Positions 1-11,381 are shown, counted from the stretch's first letter. The stretch is 64,000 nt of DNA from Cordylochernes scorpioides (GCA_030710605.1 CP092884.1:15977483-16041482), one strand, 5' to 3'. Numbers and translations are program-made. Notes: a model not told the origin generated them from the sequence alone.

Positions 1-3
1 TTT

Positions 4-90
4 GTTCAAATCTAAAAGCTTGAGGGATGAGTTTCTCAAAAAAAAAAAAAAAAAAAAAGAAACTCATCCCTCAAGCTTTTAGATTTGAAC
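4..90. repeat. Perfect 33-bp inverted repeat with A-rich loop
   Basis: Bases 4-36 are the exact reverse complement of bases 58-90. The loop is one C followed by an unbroken run of about 20 A. The arm sequence also resembles a short stretch at about 22702-22738 inside a gypsy LTR, so it may be a dispersed repeat. It could be a real hairpin or a fold-back artefact near a contig edge. Confidence 0.9.
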
Positions 91-441
91 ATTCTATTGA
101 GGGATTAGCCTATTAATTATTTTCATTTGTATTATTCAAAATAGGAACGACATACTTGCGTCTATATAATATTTTATTTTAAAGATAAAACTATCAAAAT
201 TAGACAATTTTGCTTATCCTCTCTAAAGATAAAGTGGTCAGGTCATTTTTTGAAATTTGTATTCAATATAATCTGTGTTTATAATTTAAAATATTTTGAC
301 GAAACACTATGAACACAATTACACGATGTCGTAGGTTAATTCGGACGTCAAATAAACTTTCTTATTAAGCTTGTTTTATTGTTCCACACCCGAGAATTTT
401 GTTATATTCATTAAATATTATAAGAATAAAATGTACTAATA

Positions 442-767
442 CAGTAGAACCTTCCTGTGAAGGACACCTAATTAGAGAGCCGAAGTGTCCTTTAGGGAGA
501 GGTATCCTATTACCGGAGAGTTGCTAAATTGTAAAAATGATAATTTTGCAAATGACAACTGTCCTTTGTGAAGAGGCGTGGGCTAGCGGGGTGTCCGCTA
601 AAGACTTTATTAAAATATTCCAATATTTCGACTCAACTGGTCACCTGTCTTTTTCCAGGAGAACTCTAGGTAGGATCACTCTATCTACTGGAACTCAATA
701 TAATAAGGCTATTTTCACCTAATTCTCTTGAGTTCTAGTGGGAAGAGTTTTTATCGAGGTTCTACTG
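442..767. mobile_element. pogo/Tigger-like MITE
   Basis: The left end reads CAGTAGAACC directly after a TA. The reverse complement of the same ten bases closes the segment at 758-767. Such termini are typical of pogo/Tigger-type elements of the Tc1/mariner superfamily. The inside (about 326 bp) has only a 61-codon open frame with no recognised domain, so this looks non-autonomous. A TA is not evident on the right side. Confidence 0.5.
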
Positions 768-925
768 GAAGAAAACAGGCGATATAAGATTCTTAATCAA
801 GATTAGCGTTTCGTTATCAATGCATCACATATGGATTGCTCCATTTTATATATTCATTTATATGTATAGTGGAGAAAACAATAAAAATAAAATAATAAAA
901 AAGGTCAAATGTTGGCATTGAAATC

Positions 926-1013
926 AAAAAGGCATACCCTGACCACGATCACATGGCTCTCTGCCATCTAAAAAGCTCATGTGAGCGTAGTCAGGATATG
1001 CTATTTTGATTTT
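926..1013. repeat. Imperfect inverted repeat
   Basis: A sequence starting AATCAAAAAGGCATA is followed about 50 bases later by an imperfect reverse complement that ends in ATTTTGATT. This forms a hairpin of roughly 90 bp. No coding content is seen. It resembles a small fold-back element. Confidence 0.45.
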
Positions 1014-1431
1014 TAAAATTTTATATATTTTTTATATAGGGAAATTTAGGATTGTACACACCTATTTACAAAGTAGTATCAAATAATTTATGATATAATA
1101 CTTTATCTAAATCACTATTCCGTGTCATCCAACAGTCAGCAATGATAACATTATAGGATATCATAGATAGAACCCAGATTGTTTGATGGAAATTCAGATA
1201 AGCCCTACCTACACTGCTTCAATTCTAGATAAATTGATCTTCAACGTTTTTCTTTCAGCTCGACATTTTTAAAATTAAACATCTAACATTCCTAAAATTA
1301 ATTCCATATAAAAACGAATACATGTATATTACTGGTTATATGTAAGTGCAAAAGTCGAACTGCTTTTCACATGTGCAGACATGTGGTGCACTTACAGTAA
1401 AATCATTCGACAACTTCTTTCCACCACTATA
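1014..1431. other. Non-coding AT-rich stretch with a dispersed-repeat fragment
   Basis: No gene is seen. Bases 1331-1400 match, in inverted order, part of a dispersed repeat also present at 12255-12436 and 50215-50337. That repeat has a TGCACTTAC/GTAAGTGCA motif around an internal palindrome. Confidence 0.5.
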
Positions 1432-2187
1432 CGAGGGTGAGTAGAAAAGTAAGGTCTCCTATTTTTTTTTCATAGAAAAACACATTTAATCACAACTTTT
1501 TATACATCATTGGAAAGGTTGGACACTTTTCTATTTTTCTACATAGTCGCCTTGATGCTCAATCACTTTTTTCATTCTGTCAACCAACTTTGTATTTCCG
1601 GTGTTGTACCACTCTCCCGCCGCCTCTTTGAGCCACTTGTTGAGCAGCTTTTTAAATGCGAAAAATAATTCTCCGGTCGAAATTCACCGTCAGTTAGTGG
1701 TAGTGTATGGTGAGAAGTGCATGGACATCAAAAATGTGCGGAAATGGTGCCGGGAGTTTAACGAGGGGCGGATAAACGTCCACGATGAACAGCGGTCTGG
1801 GCGGCCAAGTTTGCCGGAATCAACCGTGGCTCGAATCGATGAAATGGTGCGCGCAAACCGGCGGATAACCATTGAAGAGATCGAGCATGGCCTGAATTAA
1901 GATTGCAGCCACTTCTCCGTGCACAAGATTGTGTCTGAGACCCTCGGCTACAGAAAGGTGTCCGCCAGGTGGGTCGACAAGTGGCTCAAAGAGGCGGCGG
2001 GAGAGTGGTACAACACCGGAATTACAAAGTTGGTTGACAGGATTGATAATAGTTATTGAGCATCAAGGCGACTATGTAGAAAAATAGCAAAGTGTCCAAC
2101 CTTTCCAATGATGTATAAAAAGTTGTGATTAAATGTGTTTTTCTATGAAAAAAAAAATAGGAGACCTTACTTTTCTACTCACCCTCG
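1432..2187 (+). mobile_element. mariner deletion derivative with ~210-bp terminal inverted repeats
   Basis: The element is flanked by TA on both sides (1430-1431 and 2188-2189) and begins CGAGGGTGAGTAGAAAAGTA, with the inverse at the right end. About 210 bp at each end are inverted copies. They include the end of the transposase reading frame (residues like KWLKEAAGEWYNTG on the right), so the 3' end has been copied in inverted form onto the left. The middle keeps only the N-terminal helix-turn-helix half, and the catalytic region is missing. It probably moves only in trans. Confidence 0.85.
1672..2060 (+). pseudogene. mariner transposase, N- and C-terminal parts only
   Basis: Residues such as EIHRQLVVVYGEKCM and RSGRPSLPESTVARIDEMV match the HTH_48-type N-terminal DNA-binding domain of mariner transposases. 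The frame meets a TAA after EIEHGLN (1898-1900), runs on in the same frame for about 25 codons to the YRKVSARW motif, and then jumps to the C-terminal tail ending near 2060. The DDE/D core is absent. This is an internal-deletion pseudogene and cannot encode an active enzyme. Confidence 0.85.
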
Positions 2188-2189
2188 TA

Positions 2190-3020
2190 TATTATCACTA
2201 GGGATAATAAAAAACAAAATTCAAAAAAGTATATATTATAATACACGTTGTTTACCACTATAAGAATATCGACTTAAATATTAAGGTTGTATATATCAGA
2301 GCTAGAATTTGTGTTCCCTATAAAAGAAATCAAGTTGAAGATATAATAACGATACCGTTATAAATAAAATAATTTAACACAACATTTTGATGAATTAGTC
2401 AAGTGCAGCAAGCCCGCTTTGTACGCGATAAACTCTATATCTCGAGCTATCGAGGCGTCAAAACAAGCCATTTGAAAGATGCGTCGCCAGTACTAGGACT
2501 ATACGATCCTCCATAGTTATTCAGAGTCACCACGATTATCGGAGTTTCCCGCTTTGTCTTGGTCTAATGAGAACAACACCACCCAAAAATGATCGAGGAC
2601 TCAATTACATGTACTAGATTTAGAATTAACACAGTTATCCAAGTAAATTAGTATGATCTAAGTAATCATAATTGATTAAAGCGTCAAAACAATAATAACA
2701 GTCTGTAATAGGTTTTCTTGTTGCTGATAGAGCCAAACCTTCTGAAATATCCCGCCGTCAAAAAATAAATATATTGTTGCATCATGGCTGATGTACCTAG
2801 TTTATTTTAATTTGAAATATTATCTTTCATATATTTTGAATTCAAATTTATTTTCATATTTATTTTATATATTAAGCAGGATATATATTATTAACACAGA
2901 GAGATATATATTATGTACTATAAAATCAACATTTGTATTTTAGTACACTGTGTGACATCACTTCTCTCTTTGATGTTAGAAAAAATAAATTATTCTGGAA
3001 GCTACTTGAAGTAGAGTTAT
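2190..3020. other. No gene seen
   Basis: AT-rich sequence without a convincing reading frame. The part around 2400-2600 is less AT-rich than its surroundings and may be old transposon sequence, but I could not assign it. Confidence 0.4.
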
Positions 3021-3239
3021 TTAATTATTCCCTTATATAAATTTGTAGGATGTTTGAAACACGATCTGGTAAGATGCAAGACACGGCGCAGGAGAGAATC
3101 AAGGCTGAAGAGTCTGCCATACCGCAACCTGGTGCAACAATATATGAGAAAATCTGGGTTGTCGTTACGAAATGCCTGTTTCCTGAAATATAACGATATT
3201 TCCCAAACCGATAAGGGCGACTAAGGCGATGGATGCAAT

Positions 3240-3345
3240 TGAAGGTCTGGAACACCCTTCATACAGTCCTGACATTTCTCCAAGCGAATTTATGTATTTA
3301 AACTTCCAAAAAAGATCTGAATCCACATTTTATTCCCAAATAGGA
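3240..3345 (+). pseudogene. Possible Tc1/mariner transposase C-terminal fragment
   Basis: One frame reads HPSYSPDISPSEF followed by FQKRSES, which resembles the SPDLxPxDFxLFPKLK block around the third catalytic acid of Tc1/mariner transposases. The expected acid position reads SEF. The fragment is short and stops soon after. No ends were found. Confidence 0.4.
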
Positions 3346-4077
3346 AGCTAAGGCTGTGTGTATGCATCAGAAAGATAGTTACGTCCTAACTAACTAGTTA
3401 TATGAGCAGGGAATTATGAGGCTTGCTCATCATTGGTAGAAATGTGTGTAGGTAATATTATTAATTATATTTCAATTATAACAAACCAAAACCTTAAGAC
3501 GCGAATATTTATATATATTTTCGCAAATAAATGAATTATACTAATTAATTTTCAAATTAGAAACATCTTCAAATTTTATTTCATAATATTGTAAACCTTT
3601 GTTCTTGTTTAGACGTTTTAGCTGCTCGACTTATAGAGTCTAACCACTCACGAGTCCAGAATGCTACATGAAACTATTTTAGCTAAATCTTAGGTAGAAT
3701 AAAAAAAAAACAAATAAACATGAATATTTTGTAGATGGCAGCCTGTAAACCTCTCCCACTGACAAACTAATTTGATTATGCTCACCTTTAGTCAATTTGT
3801 GAAAGATATATATTCGAAACGTGGAAAAAAAAATTTAAAACATCATTGATATCAGATTTAAACACTGGCCACAAAAATTACATAATCTATAAAGACTTCA
3901 GCGAAATTTCAAAAAATGTTCATACTTTATAAGAACATTAAGGCATGTAAATGATCTGTTTCCTGAAACCGTAACTATTGTTTATTAATGAAAATGTTTT
4001 TAAATAGCCTGAAAATGTATAATTGATTGAAGTAATCCATTTTTTATTAATAATATCATTTTTATTCTATAGAATGC
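3346..4077. other. No gene seen
   Basis: AT-rich sequence with short open frames only and nothing recognisable. Confidence 0.4.
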
Positions 4078-4475
4078 TAAAACATATATTAGAATCGTAG
4101 GCCTCATAGAAGGTGGAATTTCGAATAGAGAAATTGCTATGAAAGTAAGCTGCGATCGAAGTACCTTGTAAGAATATCATCTCAGTGGTATAAGGAAGAA
4201 AAAGATTCAAGAAAACTTGGCTCAAGTCGCCTTAGAGTAATAGCAGAGAGAGAGAATAGGAGGATTCGAAGTATGGCTGCAGCAGGCAGGATAACAGCTG
4301 TACAAATGATTCAAGCAGCTTTACATATATAGAATAAATCTGTACCATATCTGAACACCATTAATAACCGTCTTATCGAAGCAGAACTTCGTAGTCGTCT
4401 GCGTTTATTAAGAATTCCACTCTCTTCCAGAGACAGAAGAGACAGGCTCAGCTGGTGTGAAGAGAAGCGTCTTTA
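4078..4475 (+). pseudogene. Tc1-like transposase relic, DNA-binding half
   Basis: Translation gives RIVGLIEGGISNREIA, a typical first helix-turn-helix of Tc1-like transposases, and further on RLRLLRIPLSSRDRR and RLSWCEEK, as found before the catalytic domain. A one-base shift near 4168 and at least one in-frame stop (after AALHI) break the frame. The catalytic DDE part is not present downstream. No TIRs were recognised. Confidence 0.65.
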
Positions 4476-6264
4476 AGCTCAATAATGACATTCTGCCATT
4501 TTTTTCTGATTGAAGGCCATGATATCATTCTATTCTGAAATATCTTGAAAGAAATTCATTGAGGCAGACATTTTTACAATTCCTATTTACCCCTACCTTC
4601 TTGAATTCTCATCTGGTAACTCCTATCACTAAATGTTTGTTAAAGTAATGCCTGAGATGTAAGTGACCCACTACTTTTGATAGGTTCTCTCTCTTTGGTA
4701 AACTTATCTAGTAAATCATAGAATAAATTTAATATCGTAATCTTGAACCTAGTATTTTGTAAACAAGGGAATTGTTTGATCTATTAAAATGCCCTTATCA
4801 GTATTCTATCATCCCGATCTTTTTTTTTTTTTGTATTTTACTTTGAAAGGTTTTTGGGGTTTTAGAAAATACAAAAATAGCAATCAAAACAATAAAATGA
4901 GAATATACATAGGCAATTATTTCCTTCGTTATTCAGAAAGACCATTAAAACAAAATTTTGATGACGGAACTTAAAAACAATTTCTAACATGCTACTGAAT
5001 CTATTCTTACAATTTGATTTCTAGGCACTTAATCTCCATAACGTCAATAACAACAATCGAGTGGAGTAATTCTCAAAGGAAACCAATGATTTTATTTTCT
5101 GTATGTGGAGCTGAGAACCTCATTGATATAGCACTGAACCAAACCTACGATCTTCACTGTTAAAGGTATTAATTTGAACAAAATCTTTCTAAGATCAAAT
5201 TTCGGTGACCATATATTATATATTTTTTCAAAATGATGATTTAAATATGACAAAAGATTTTTCGATTGGCTCAAACTATTATGCTTAAATGAACACGTTC
5301 ATCGGCAAAACATCATTTTTTTAAAGAAAACTGATAATTTCTAGAGATGGAAGTTGATATATGATAAATGGGCTGATAATCATTGTATTCTGGATGTAAT
5401 GAAAATTCTAAACAAGACAATATTCTATGAAACTTTATTGTAATAAACAATAAGTATTATTCTGCGACAAGAAAGTATTTTTCAAGCAAAGTTACTCATC
5501 TACATGCTTATCTGATATCCTTCTTACCATATCTTCGATAAGCTCTTAGAAGAGCGACTCTTCTTGAAATCTTGCTTGTTCATATTTATGAAAATAACCT
5601 TATCGTTTATTTGAATGAAGATAGTTTTCAGAATACATTTTACAATTCAAATTTATGAAGAAGACACCGTTTTCATACCGACTTGGCCACAACAATGGAA
5701 ACTACTTATGAAAAGGACAAGATTTTTACGGAAGCCATTTGGAAATTCTTCACCTAAGAGAGCAGCAATTGGACCTTGGCGTATTTTTAACAATTGCATA
5801 TGTGACTATTCGTTGGCTCAAATTTGGCCGTTCTTCATATTTGAATGAACTATCATGCCGCGTTTGAAAAAAAACCTTTGGCAGATATTTTGAAAGATAT
5901 TTATTGTGTAGCAATACGAATAAACTCAGCTTTATCTGATATATTAAATAGAAGCGCAAATTTTAAGATTAATATATGGCTCACGAAGCAAATGATGCAT
6001 GATTTTCACTAGCGTTTAGAAAGTCTACGATTTCACGTGCAAGAAAACGTTTTTAGCTTAAAACGTAGCCCTTTTAAAACAACTTCATTTGAATCTAGAG
6101 CGAATATTGAACAAGCTATTCTGGTTATGAAAGGCGCCTCTCCATCTTCATATGCAGGTAAAATAAATGCATATACTTATCTATACCTAGTAGCCTATAT
6201 CTATATGTTCTCTAAATACACAAATATGTCTTCAAATTATTAATTTATATTAGAAAATAATCGA
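4476..6264. other. No gene seen
   Basis: AT-rich stretch with short open frames only (all under 80 codons, overlapping on both strands). No domain, repeat end or RNA gene was recognised. Confidence 0.4.
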
Positions 6265-6355
6265 ATAAAATAGTAGAAGATTCTGGTGATTAATTTGGTG
6301 AAACAGCTGAGTTCCTTTCTAAGGAGCCAAACCCTCTCATCTATTATTTTGCATT
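6265..6355 (+). repeat. Fragment of dispersed repeat family M1
   Basis: The string GGTGAAACAGCTGAG...GAGCCAAACCCTCTCAT resembles 48618-48690 and, inverted, 51780-51840. The family is described at 51697-52185. Confidence 0.4.
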
Positions 6356-6496
6356 ATCACAATGAGGTTTGCAAAGTTAATATTTTGATAATTATAAATG
6401 TTGAGGCTCTAAATGCAAATTAACTGATAAATAATATTTGACATTTGTAGTAATATCCTCTATACTCTAACGTTCATATATTGTTTTTTATATAAA

Positions 6497-7740
6497 ACTA
6501 GCGGATGTGTACCCGGCTTCGCCCGGGTTTTATCCGAGTGAAAGTTTGCCTAACGAATATTATATATTATGAAGTATAATAAACAATGCTAAAGATTAGT
6601 TTTAATTATTAATCAAGATTGTGTGTGAATATGTGAGAAAGATGTAATATCGTTGTTGTTTTCTTGGCCGACTGTTTTACATATGGTGTTATCTTAAAAT
6701 TGCTTGTTTTGAATATTTTTTTAGATTGAGTTGAATGAATTGCTGAATTTTTTTTTTGTATTTATATATAAATAAAATTAACTCTGTTGATTTTTTTTTG
6801 TATTTTATCGATAACAGCAAAGTTACGTATTTTAAAGTTAGGAAAAATATTTTGATGTTAAGCAAAACCTGCTCCATCTCGTTTTACATAAATGTTGAAA
6901 ATTTGGTCGAAATTGATGCATTGTAACGAAAGTTTTTAGCGAACACCACTTATGAAATTTCCATTTATATAGAAGACTTATGAAATTTTATTAATATAGA
7001 TATAATATAAATGAGTTTTAAAAAACAATGGTTGCCTGTAAAGTCGGTTTTACGGGCGAAGATTTTACGTGACAACGGTAGAATATTTATTGATATGAAT
7101 ATAATTAAATTGCACAATAGGAACAAGGAATTGAATGAAAATAAGAATTGCACAAATTTTAACTATAGAAATAAATTTTGTTTACTAAAACATTGTACAT
7201 GTAAACTTAAACTTAACTAATTCCTATTTGAGTGATTTTGTTGAGGATAGGACGATGATAGGAGAAATATGAAATGAAAGGAAGTGTTTCTGCTGTGATG
7301 TGTCTTGCGAAAGTCAAGTCGATAGTTGTTCCTTTTAACGTAGTTGACTTAGAAACGTTTGATACGCAATCAAGATTATACGTATTTTTCATGATATTAA
7401 GAAACGAGTTGTCAGGCTTTACGTTTTTGTTAAAATCACCACACAGAAGAATCGGTATACTAGAATCAACTTGCACGAAAGGTGGCACGTACTGGCTGTT
7501 GTGAATGTACGGACCGAGTCCTTGCCATAGTAACATTCCAATATCCTGCATACTAGCTCCTGGATGAATATATACAGCACCGAGTATAAACTTGAAGCTA
7601 GTATTAGCGGCGAAGCAAGTAACTTCAGTCATGCACATGTCACCCTTGGTTTTAATGACACGAGTTACGTCTGTAATCGCAACTTGGAACACTTCCGCCG
7701 TAGATGTCGATGATAATTTACGATAGATCGCCACTCCACC
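6497..7740 (-). mobile_element. Helentron-type rolling-circle element, 3' part
   Basis: Read on the minus strand, an endonuclease frame (7734-7213) is followed by about 700 bp of 3' sequence. That ends in a GC-rich hairpin (CCCGGGCGAAGCCGGGT) and the terminal tag ACATCCGCTAGT at 6497. The final ~470 bp are repeated at 50947-51430. Helentrons are Helitron relatives that carry an endonuclease domain and end in a short hairpin. No rolling-circle replicase or helicase is seen upstream within the window, so this copy is 5'-truncated or interrupted. Confidence 0.7.
7213..7734 (-). pseudogene. Endonuclease/exonuclease/phosphatase-like domain of a Helentron protein
   Basis: The 173-codon frame contains FILGAVYIHPG, ILLCGDFNKNV and IDLTFARHI. 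The GDFN core and the following thr/asp-rich segment are hallmarks of EEP-fold (apurinic-type) endonucleases. In Helentrons such a domain sits at the C-terminus of the replicase-helicase protein, which fits the 3' terminus found about 700 bp downstream. There is no evidence of a native start, so this is the tail of a larger broken protein. A LINE endonuclease is the alternative, but no reverse transcriptase follows. Confidence 0.65.
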
Positions 7741-8520
7741 AGCCGCGTTGGTATTTGAAAATCAAAACACTTATTCAGATCGAAGGTTCAAATTTTTGCT
7801 AAATAAATTTGAATTTAAATAAAATTTGTAATTGTAAATGATGAAGTTGAAAATTAAAACATTTACTTAAATTAGATGTTAAAATTCTTGCTCAACACAG
7901 TTTAAATAAAGTTTTCTTATATCTGCCACTTTTTCTTAATATTTGTAATTTTAAAGAATCAATTCGAAAATCAAAACATTTATTCAGATCGAAGGTTCAA
8001 ATTTTTGCTAAATAAATTTGAAAATATTTAAAATTTGTAAAATAATAATGAATTAATTAATTAATTTTAAACTAATAATTTACTTAACACTATCAACATT
8101 TATCAATAGTATGACATAACCTATAAACTCAGTTTCTCAACTTTTGTGTCAATCTAACAATTAATCAATCAATCATAGTATACGATAATGAAATATCAGT
8201 GTACAATTATTTACCTTTATTGTTGTAGTTGTTGTAAATGACGAATCTAAGCACTCCACATTTTCACTACAGACACAGCTGACGATACTTTAACCACACG
8301 TGTGAACTTGTATTATGACGCTTTCTTGTTTTTCCAACGCCAAGAACGTTCGAGAAAGACAAAGACAGAGACAAGCATGCGCCGATTCAATGCGCCTAAT
8401 TCTCTAGCGCTGCGCGCGCAGCACTCTCGTTCGGTGACTCATCGTAACGTTACCGGGCGTTACACTTTTTCATAAGTGACTCCCAGCCGCAACCTAATTT
8501 AAGACGTTGTCACGTCAAAA
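7741..8520. other. Non-coding stretch, possibly upstream remnant of the Helentron
   Basis: A direct repeat of about 60 bp is visible: GAAAATCAAAACA(C/T)TTATTCAGATCGAAGGTTCAAATTTTTGCTAAATAAATTTGAA occurs near 7755 and again near 7967. Bases 8330-8470 are GC-richer, with GCGCTGCGCGCGCAGC. No coding frame was recognised. Confidence 0.4.
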
Positions 8521-8535
8521 TTGTTAAAAAAAAAA

Positions 8536-8606
8536 TGCATCGGCCGGGAATTGAACCCTGGCCGCCCGCGTGGCAGGCGAGCATTCTACCACTGAACCAC
8601 CGATGC
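8536..8606 (-). tRNA. tRNA-Gly (GCC)
   Basis: On the minus strand 71 bases fold as a cloverleaf: acceptor GCATCGG/CCGATGC with discriminator A, A-box TGGTTCAGTGG, anticodon loop with GCC, and B-box GGTTCAATTCC. A run of T follows at once on the minus strand (8535-8526), as expected for a Pol III terminator. One T-stem pair is A opposite C, and the T-loop has CAATT rather than the commoner CGATT. It is probably functional, and is the only confident host gene in the window. Confidence 0.93.
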
Positions 8607-8916
8607 TTTAAAAAAATCAAATTCATTTATCGTCGCGACCAGTGCTGCGCCCTAGCGGTAAAAGACTGGAATTAACGCTTTTTGGTTTTTTATTTTTTGA
8701 AAAAAGCACATTAATTTTTTAGTTTTTTTGAATAGCCTATATGTTAAACGAAATTTTCAGCTACCTACATGCGAAATTCCATAATGATTGAGTCAGTAGA
8801 TTTTGCGTGATGCGATAACAAACATCGATTTCGCATTTCATTTATATATATATAAGGAAAGGATTATAAAAATAATGAAAGCATCTCCTGATCAGGAGCA
8901 TATGTGCTTTTTAGAT

Positions 8917-9189
8917 GGCAGAGCGCGATCTAGTGGAACAGAAATAAACTAACATTGATTTAACCTATTGCCTGATATTAGGCCAAAACAATTTCTTTAA
9001 AAACGAACGCGTTTCGCGCTGTTGGCACTCGTCAGCATGGAGCAGGCTGTACCACGAGAGCCAACAGCGCGAAACGCGTTCGTGGATGTCTTTTCTTGAT
9101 TTTTCAAGAATTTTGGTTGGGCAAATATCAGAGAACAGGTTAAATCAATGTTTAGTTGATTTCTGTTTCACTAGATGGCGCTCTGCTAT
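8917..9189. mobile_element. MITE with nested hairpin
   Basis: The left end (GGCAGAGCGCGATCTAGTGGAACAG) and the right end (CTGTTTCACTAGATGGCGCTCTGCTA) are imperfect inverted repeats of about 65 bp. A second, perfect inverted repeat with 23-bp arms (9004-9026 and 9060-9082) lies inside. No coding content is seen. It abuts the mariner fragment at 9190, apparently truncating it. Confidence 0.65.
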
Positions 9190-9799
9190 TGGCTTCAAAT
9201 AACGCAAGATTGTCCGAAAATAACTTTCTCCTTACAGCCTTTTGATCGGGTGTCAAAAGTTTGGGAATCAAACGGGCAGAAAGCTTCCTAAGGCTCAAGT
9301 GCTCTCTCATGATCTGATCCACTGTTGTTTTTGGAATACCCAAGGTCTCTTCTATCTGACGAACTGTCATTTTTCTGTCCAACATAACCAAATCATGTAT
9401 CTTGTCGATGTTTTCTTGAGTAACTGACTCAACAGGTCTTCCTGGTCAATGTTCTTCTTCGGTGCTGATCCTCCCTAATTTAAACGCAGCTACCCATTTT
9501 TTTTACTGTGCTAGAGGAAGGAGCATCTTCCCTTAATGTATCCACCATATCCTCATAGATTTCCTTCGGCGACATTCCTTTCTTACAAATATATTTTATT
9601 ACAGCACGAATCTCGTTTGTTTCCATTTTAGATGATTCCTGTTTCTTGTCCTCTTTCAGAACCTATAACAAAAAAAATACGGTTAGTTGTAGAAACTTAA
9701 AAATTTACATATCTTTATACAAGGCTTTAAGGTATATATGGTAAAATTTATTAGTTTCCAATATTTCGGTCGGGCCACGGACTTATGGGACAACCCTCG
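9152..9799 (-). pseudogene. mariner transposase, N-terminal half with 5' TIR
   Basis: The mariner end CGAGGGTTGTCCCATAAGTC starts at 9799 on the minus strand next to TA (9800-9801). The frame starts at an ATG near 9626 (METNEIRAVIKYICKKG) and covers the paired helix-turn-helix region, including RKMTVRQIEETLGIPKTTVD. At least one frameshift occurs near 9450-9490. The sequence stops within the linker region where the neighbouring MITE begins, so the whole catalytic domain is missing. Confidence 0.8.
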
Positions 9800-9831
9800 T
9801 ATATTTCAAAAGGTTTGCAGATAGCAATGTA

Positions 9832-11250
9832 CACTGCGTGACATTGAAAATGGAACACCAAGAAATAGTGGCCAGAAAGTGATGAAACTCGGCAGACAGA
9901 GAGAGACAGGGACGAACAATAAGTGATCTTTATTTCAAAATGATAGTCATAATACAGAGCGAGAACGGCGTCGGCTTAGTAGCAAGTAGGACCACCGCGG
10001 ACGGCGATGCACGCAGCAACACGTCTAGGTAGAGAGTCAATCAGAGTACGGATGGCGTCCTGAGGGATGGCTCTCCATTCCCTCTCAACCATTTGCCACA
10101 GTTCGTCTTCTGAACGCGGCTGTGGCAAGGCATGCAAACGGCGTCCAATGATGTCCCAGACGTGCTCGATTGGTGAGAGTTCAGGAGAGTACGGTGGCCA
10201 GGGAAGCATCTGTACATCTTGCAGAGCTTGTTGGCTAATGCGAGCAGTGTGCGGTCGGGCGTTATCCTGCTGATAAAGGGCATTGGGTGCCCCCTGAAGG
10301 TAGGGGAGTGTCACCGGTCGCAGCACATCATCAACGTATCGTTGGGCCGTCATAGTGCCCTGAATACGAAGTAAAGGTTACCTGGAATCATACACAATTG
10401 CGCCCCAAACCATGATTCCACGTTGTCGCACGGTGGGGTGTTCCACAATTGCTGCCGAATTGGACCTTTCTCCACGTCGACGCCACACGCGTACACGGCG
10501 ACTATCACTGGACAAGCAGAAACGCGACTCATCTGAGAACACGACCCTGTGCCATTCCGTCATCCACGTCGATCTAGCCCGGCACCATTCCAAACGTTGG
10601 CGCCTATTCGGTGGGGTCAATGGCAGTCTTCTTAGCGGACGGCATGAGTGCAAGCCATTTGCAACCAATCGACGGGAAATGGTTCTGGTCGAGATGGAAT
10701 GATCTACGGTGTCTTGCGCATGTTGCAGGATGGCGGTAAAAGTGGCTTGTGGGGCCGCCACTGCTTGTCGAAGGATACGCCGATCCACACGTGCTGACGT
10801 CACTCTGGTTGCACCGACATTCCTTTAAATTGCCACATTTCCTTGTTCCAACCATCTCCTCCACAGTCGGTGCACCGTGGACGCACCAAGGTGTGTATCA
10901 GCTGCGATTTGACGTATGGACCAACCTGCCCTTTCCAGTCCGATCACCATGCCCCTCGTAAAAGCGTCTGTCTACTTGAACTGCCTCCGTTTACGATGAC
11001 CTGGCATTCTCTGTTATTACACGTGTCTTTTGACACAAGAACAAAATTTCTACAATGATTCTCCTTGAAGAAATAACGACACGAATACTGTCCTTTCTGC
11101 AAGTTCCTTCCCTTATATCTTACTCCATGTGCGCACGAGAGCTGCGCATTTTACATCATTTGCATAACTCGGTTAGGCGCGTCTACCCTGAAATTTGCAT
11201 AATTTTCTGGCCACTATTTCTTTGTGTTCCATTTTCAATGTCACGCAGTG
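9832..11250 (-). mobile_element. Tc1-like transposon, nearly complete
   Basis: Inverted ends of about 45 bp (CACTGCGTGACATTGAAAATGGAACAC...) lie at 9832 and 11250, each flanked by TA (9830-9831 and 11251-11252). The length is 1,419 bp. A transposase frame fills the minus strand. Only two in-frame stops were seen, so this copy is fairly young compared with its surroundings. Confidence 0.92.
9976..10955 (-). pseudogene. Tc1-like transposase (two in-frame stops)
   Basis: The frame opens at an ATG near 10955 (MVIGLERAGWSIRQIA, a helix-turn-helix), and continues through the second HTH (STRTISRRLVANGL) and the catalytic blocks VVFSDESRF (first D), YQQDNARPH (second D) and SPIEHVWD (E). Two TAA codons interrupt one otherwise continuous frame, after GNVAI near 10827 and after VYDSR near 10379. 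By eye there are 32 residues between the second D and the E, two fewer than the 34 of typical Tc1 enzymes. As it stands the protein would be truncated. Confidence 0.9.
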
Positions 11251-11381
11251 TATTTACACGTAGAAAATAATTCAATTTTCACACTTGAAATGTACTAAAT
11301 CCTTGTTTATATATTTGAACATACTGGGGTGTTTGAATTGCGAAAGAAATGGGAGCCGTTGAAGCAAAATAAAAAAGTACT

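Noticed and set aside
7274..7504. 76-codon plus-strand ORF
   Set aside because: Antisense shadow of the Helentron endonuclease frame.
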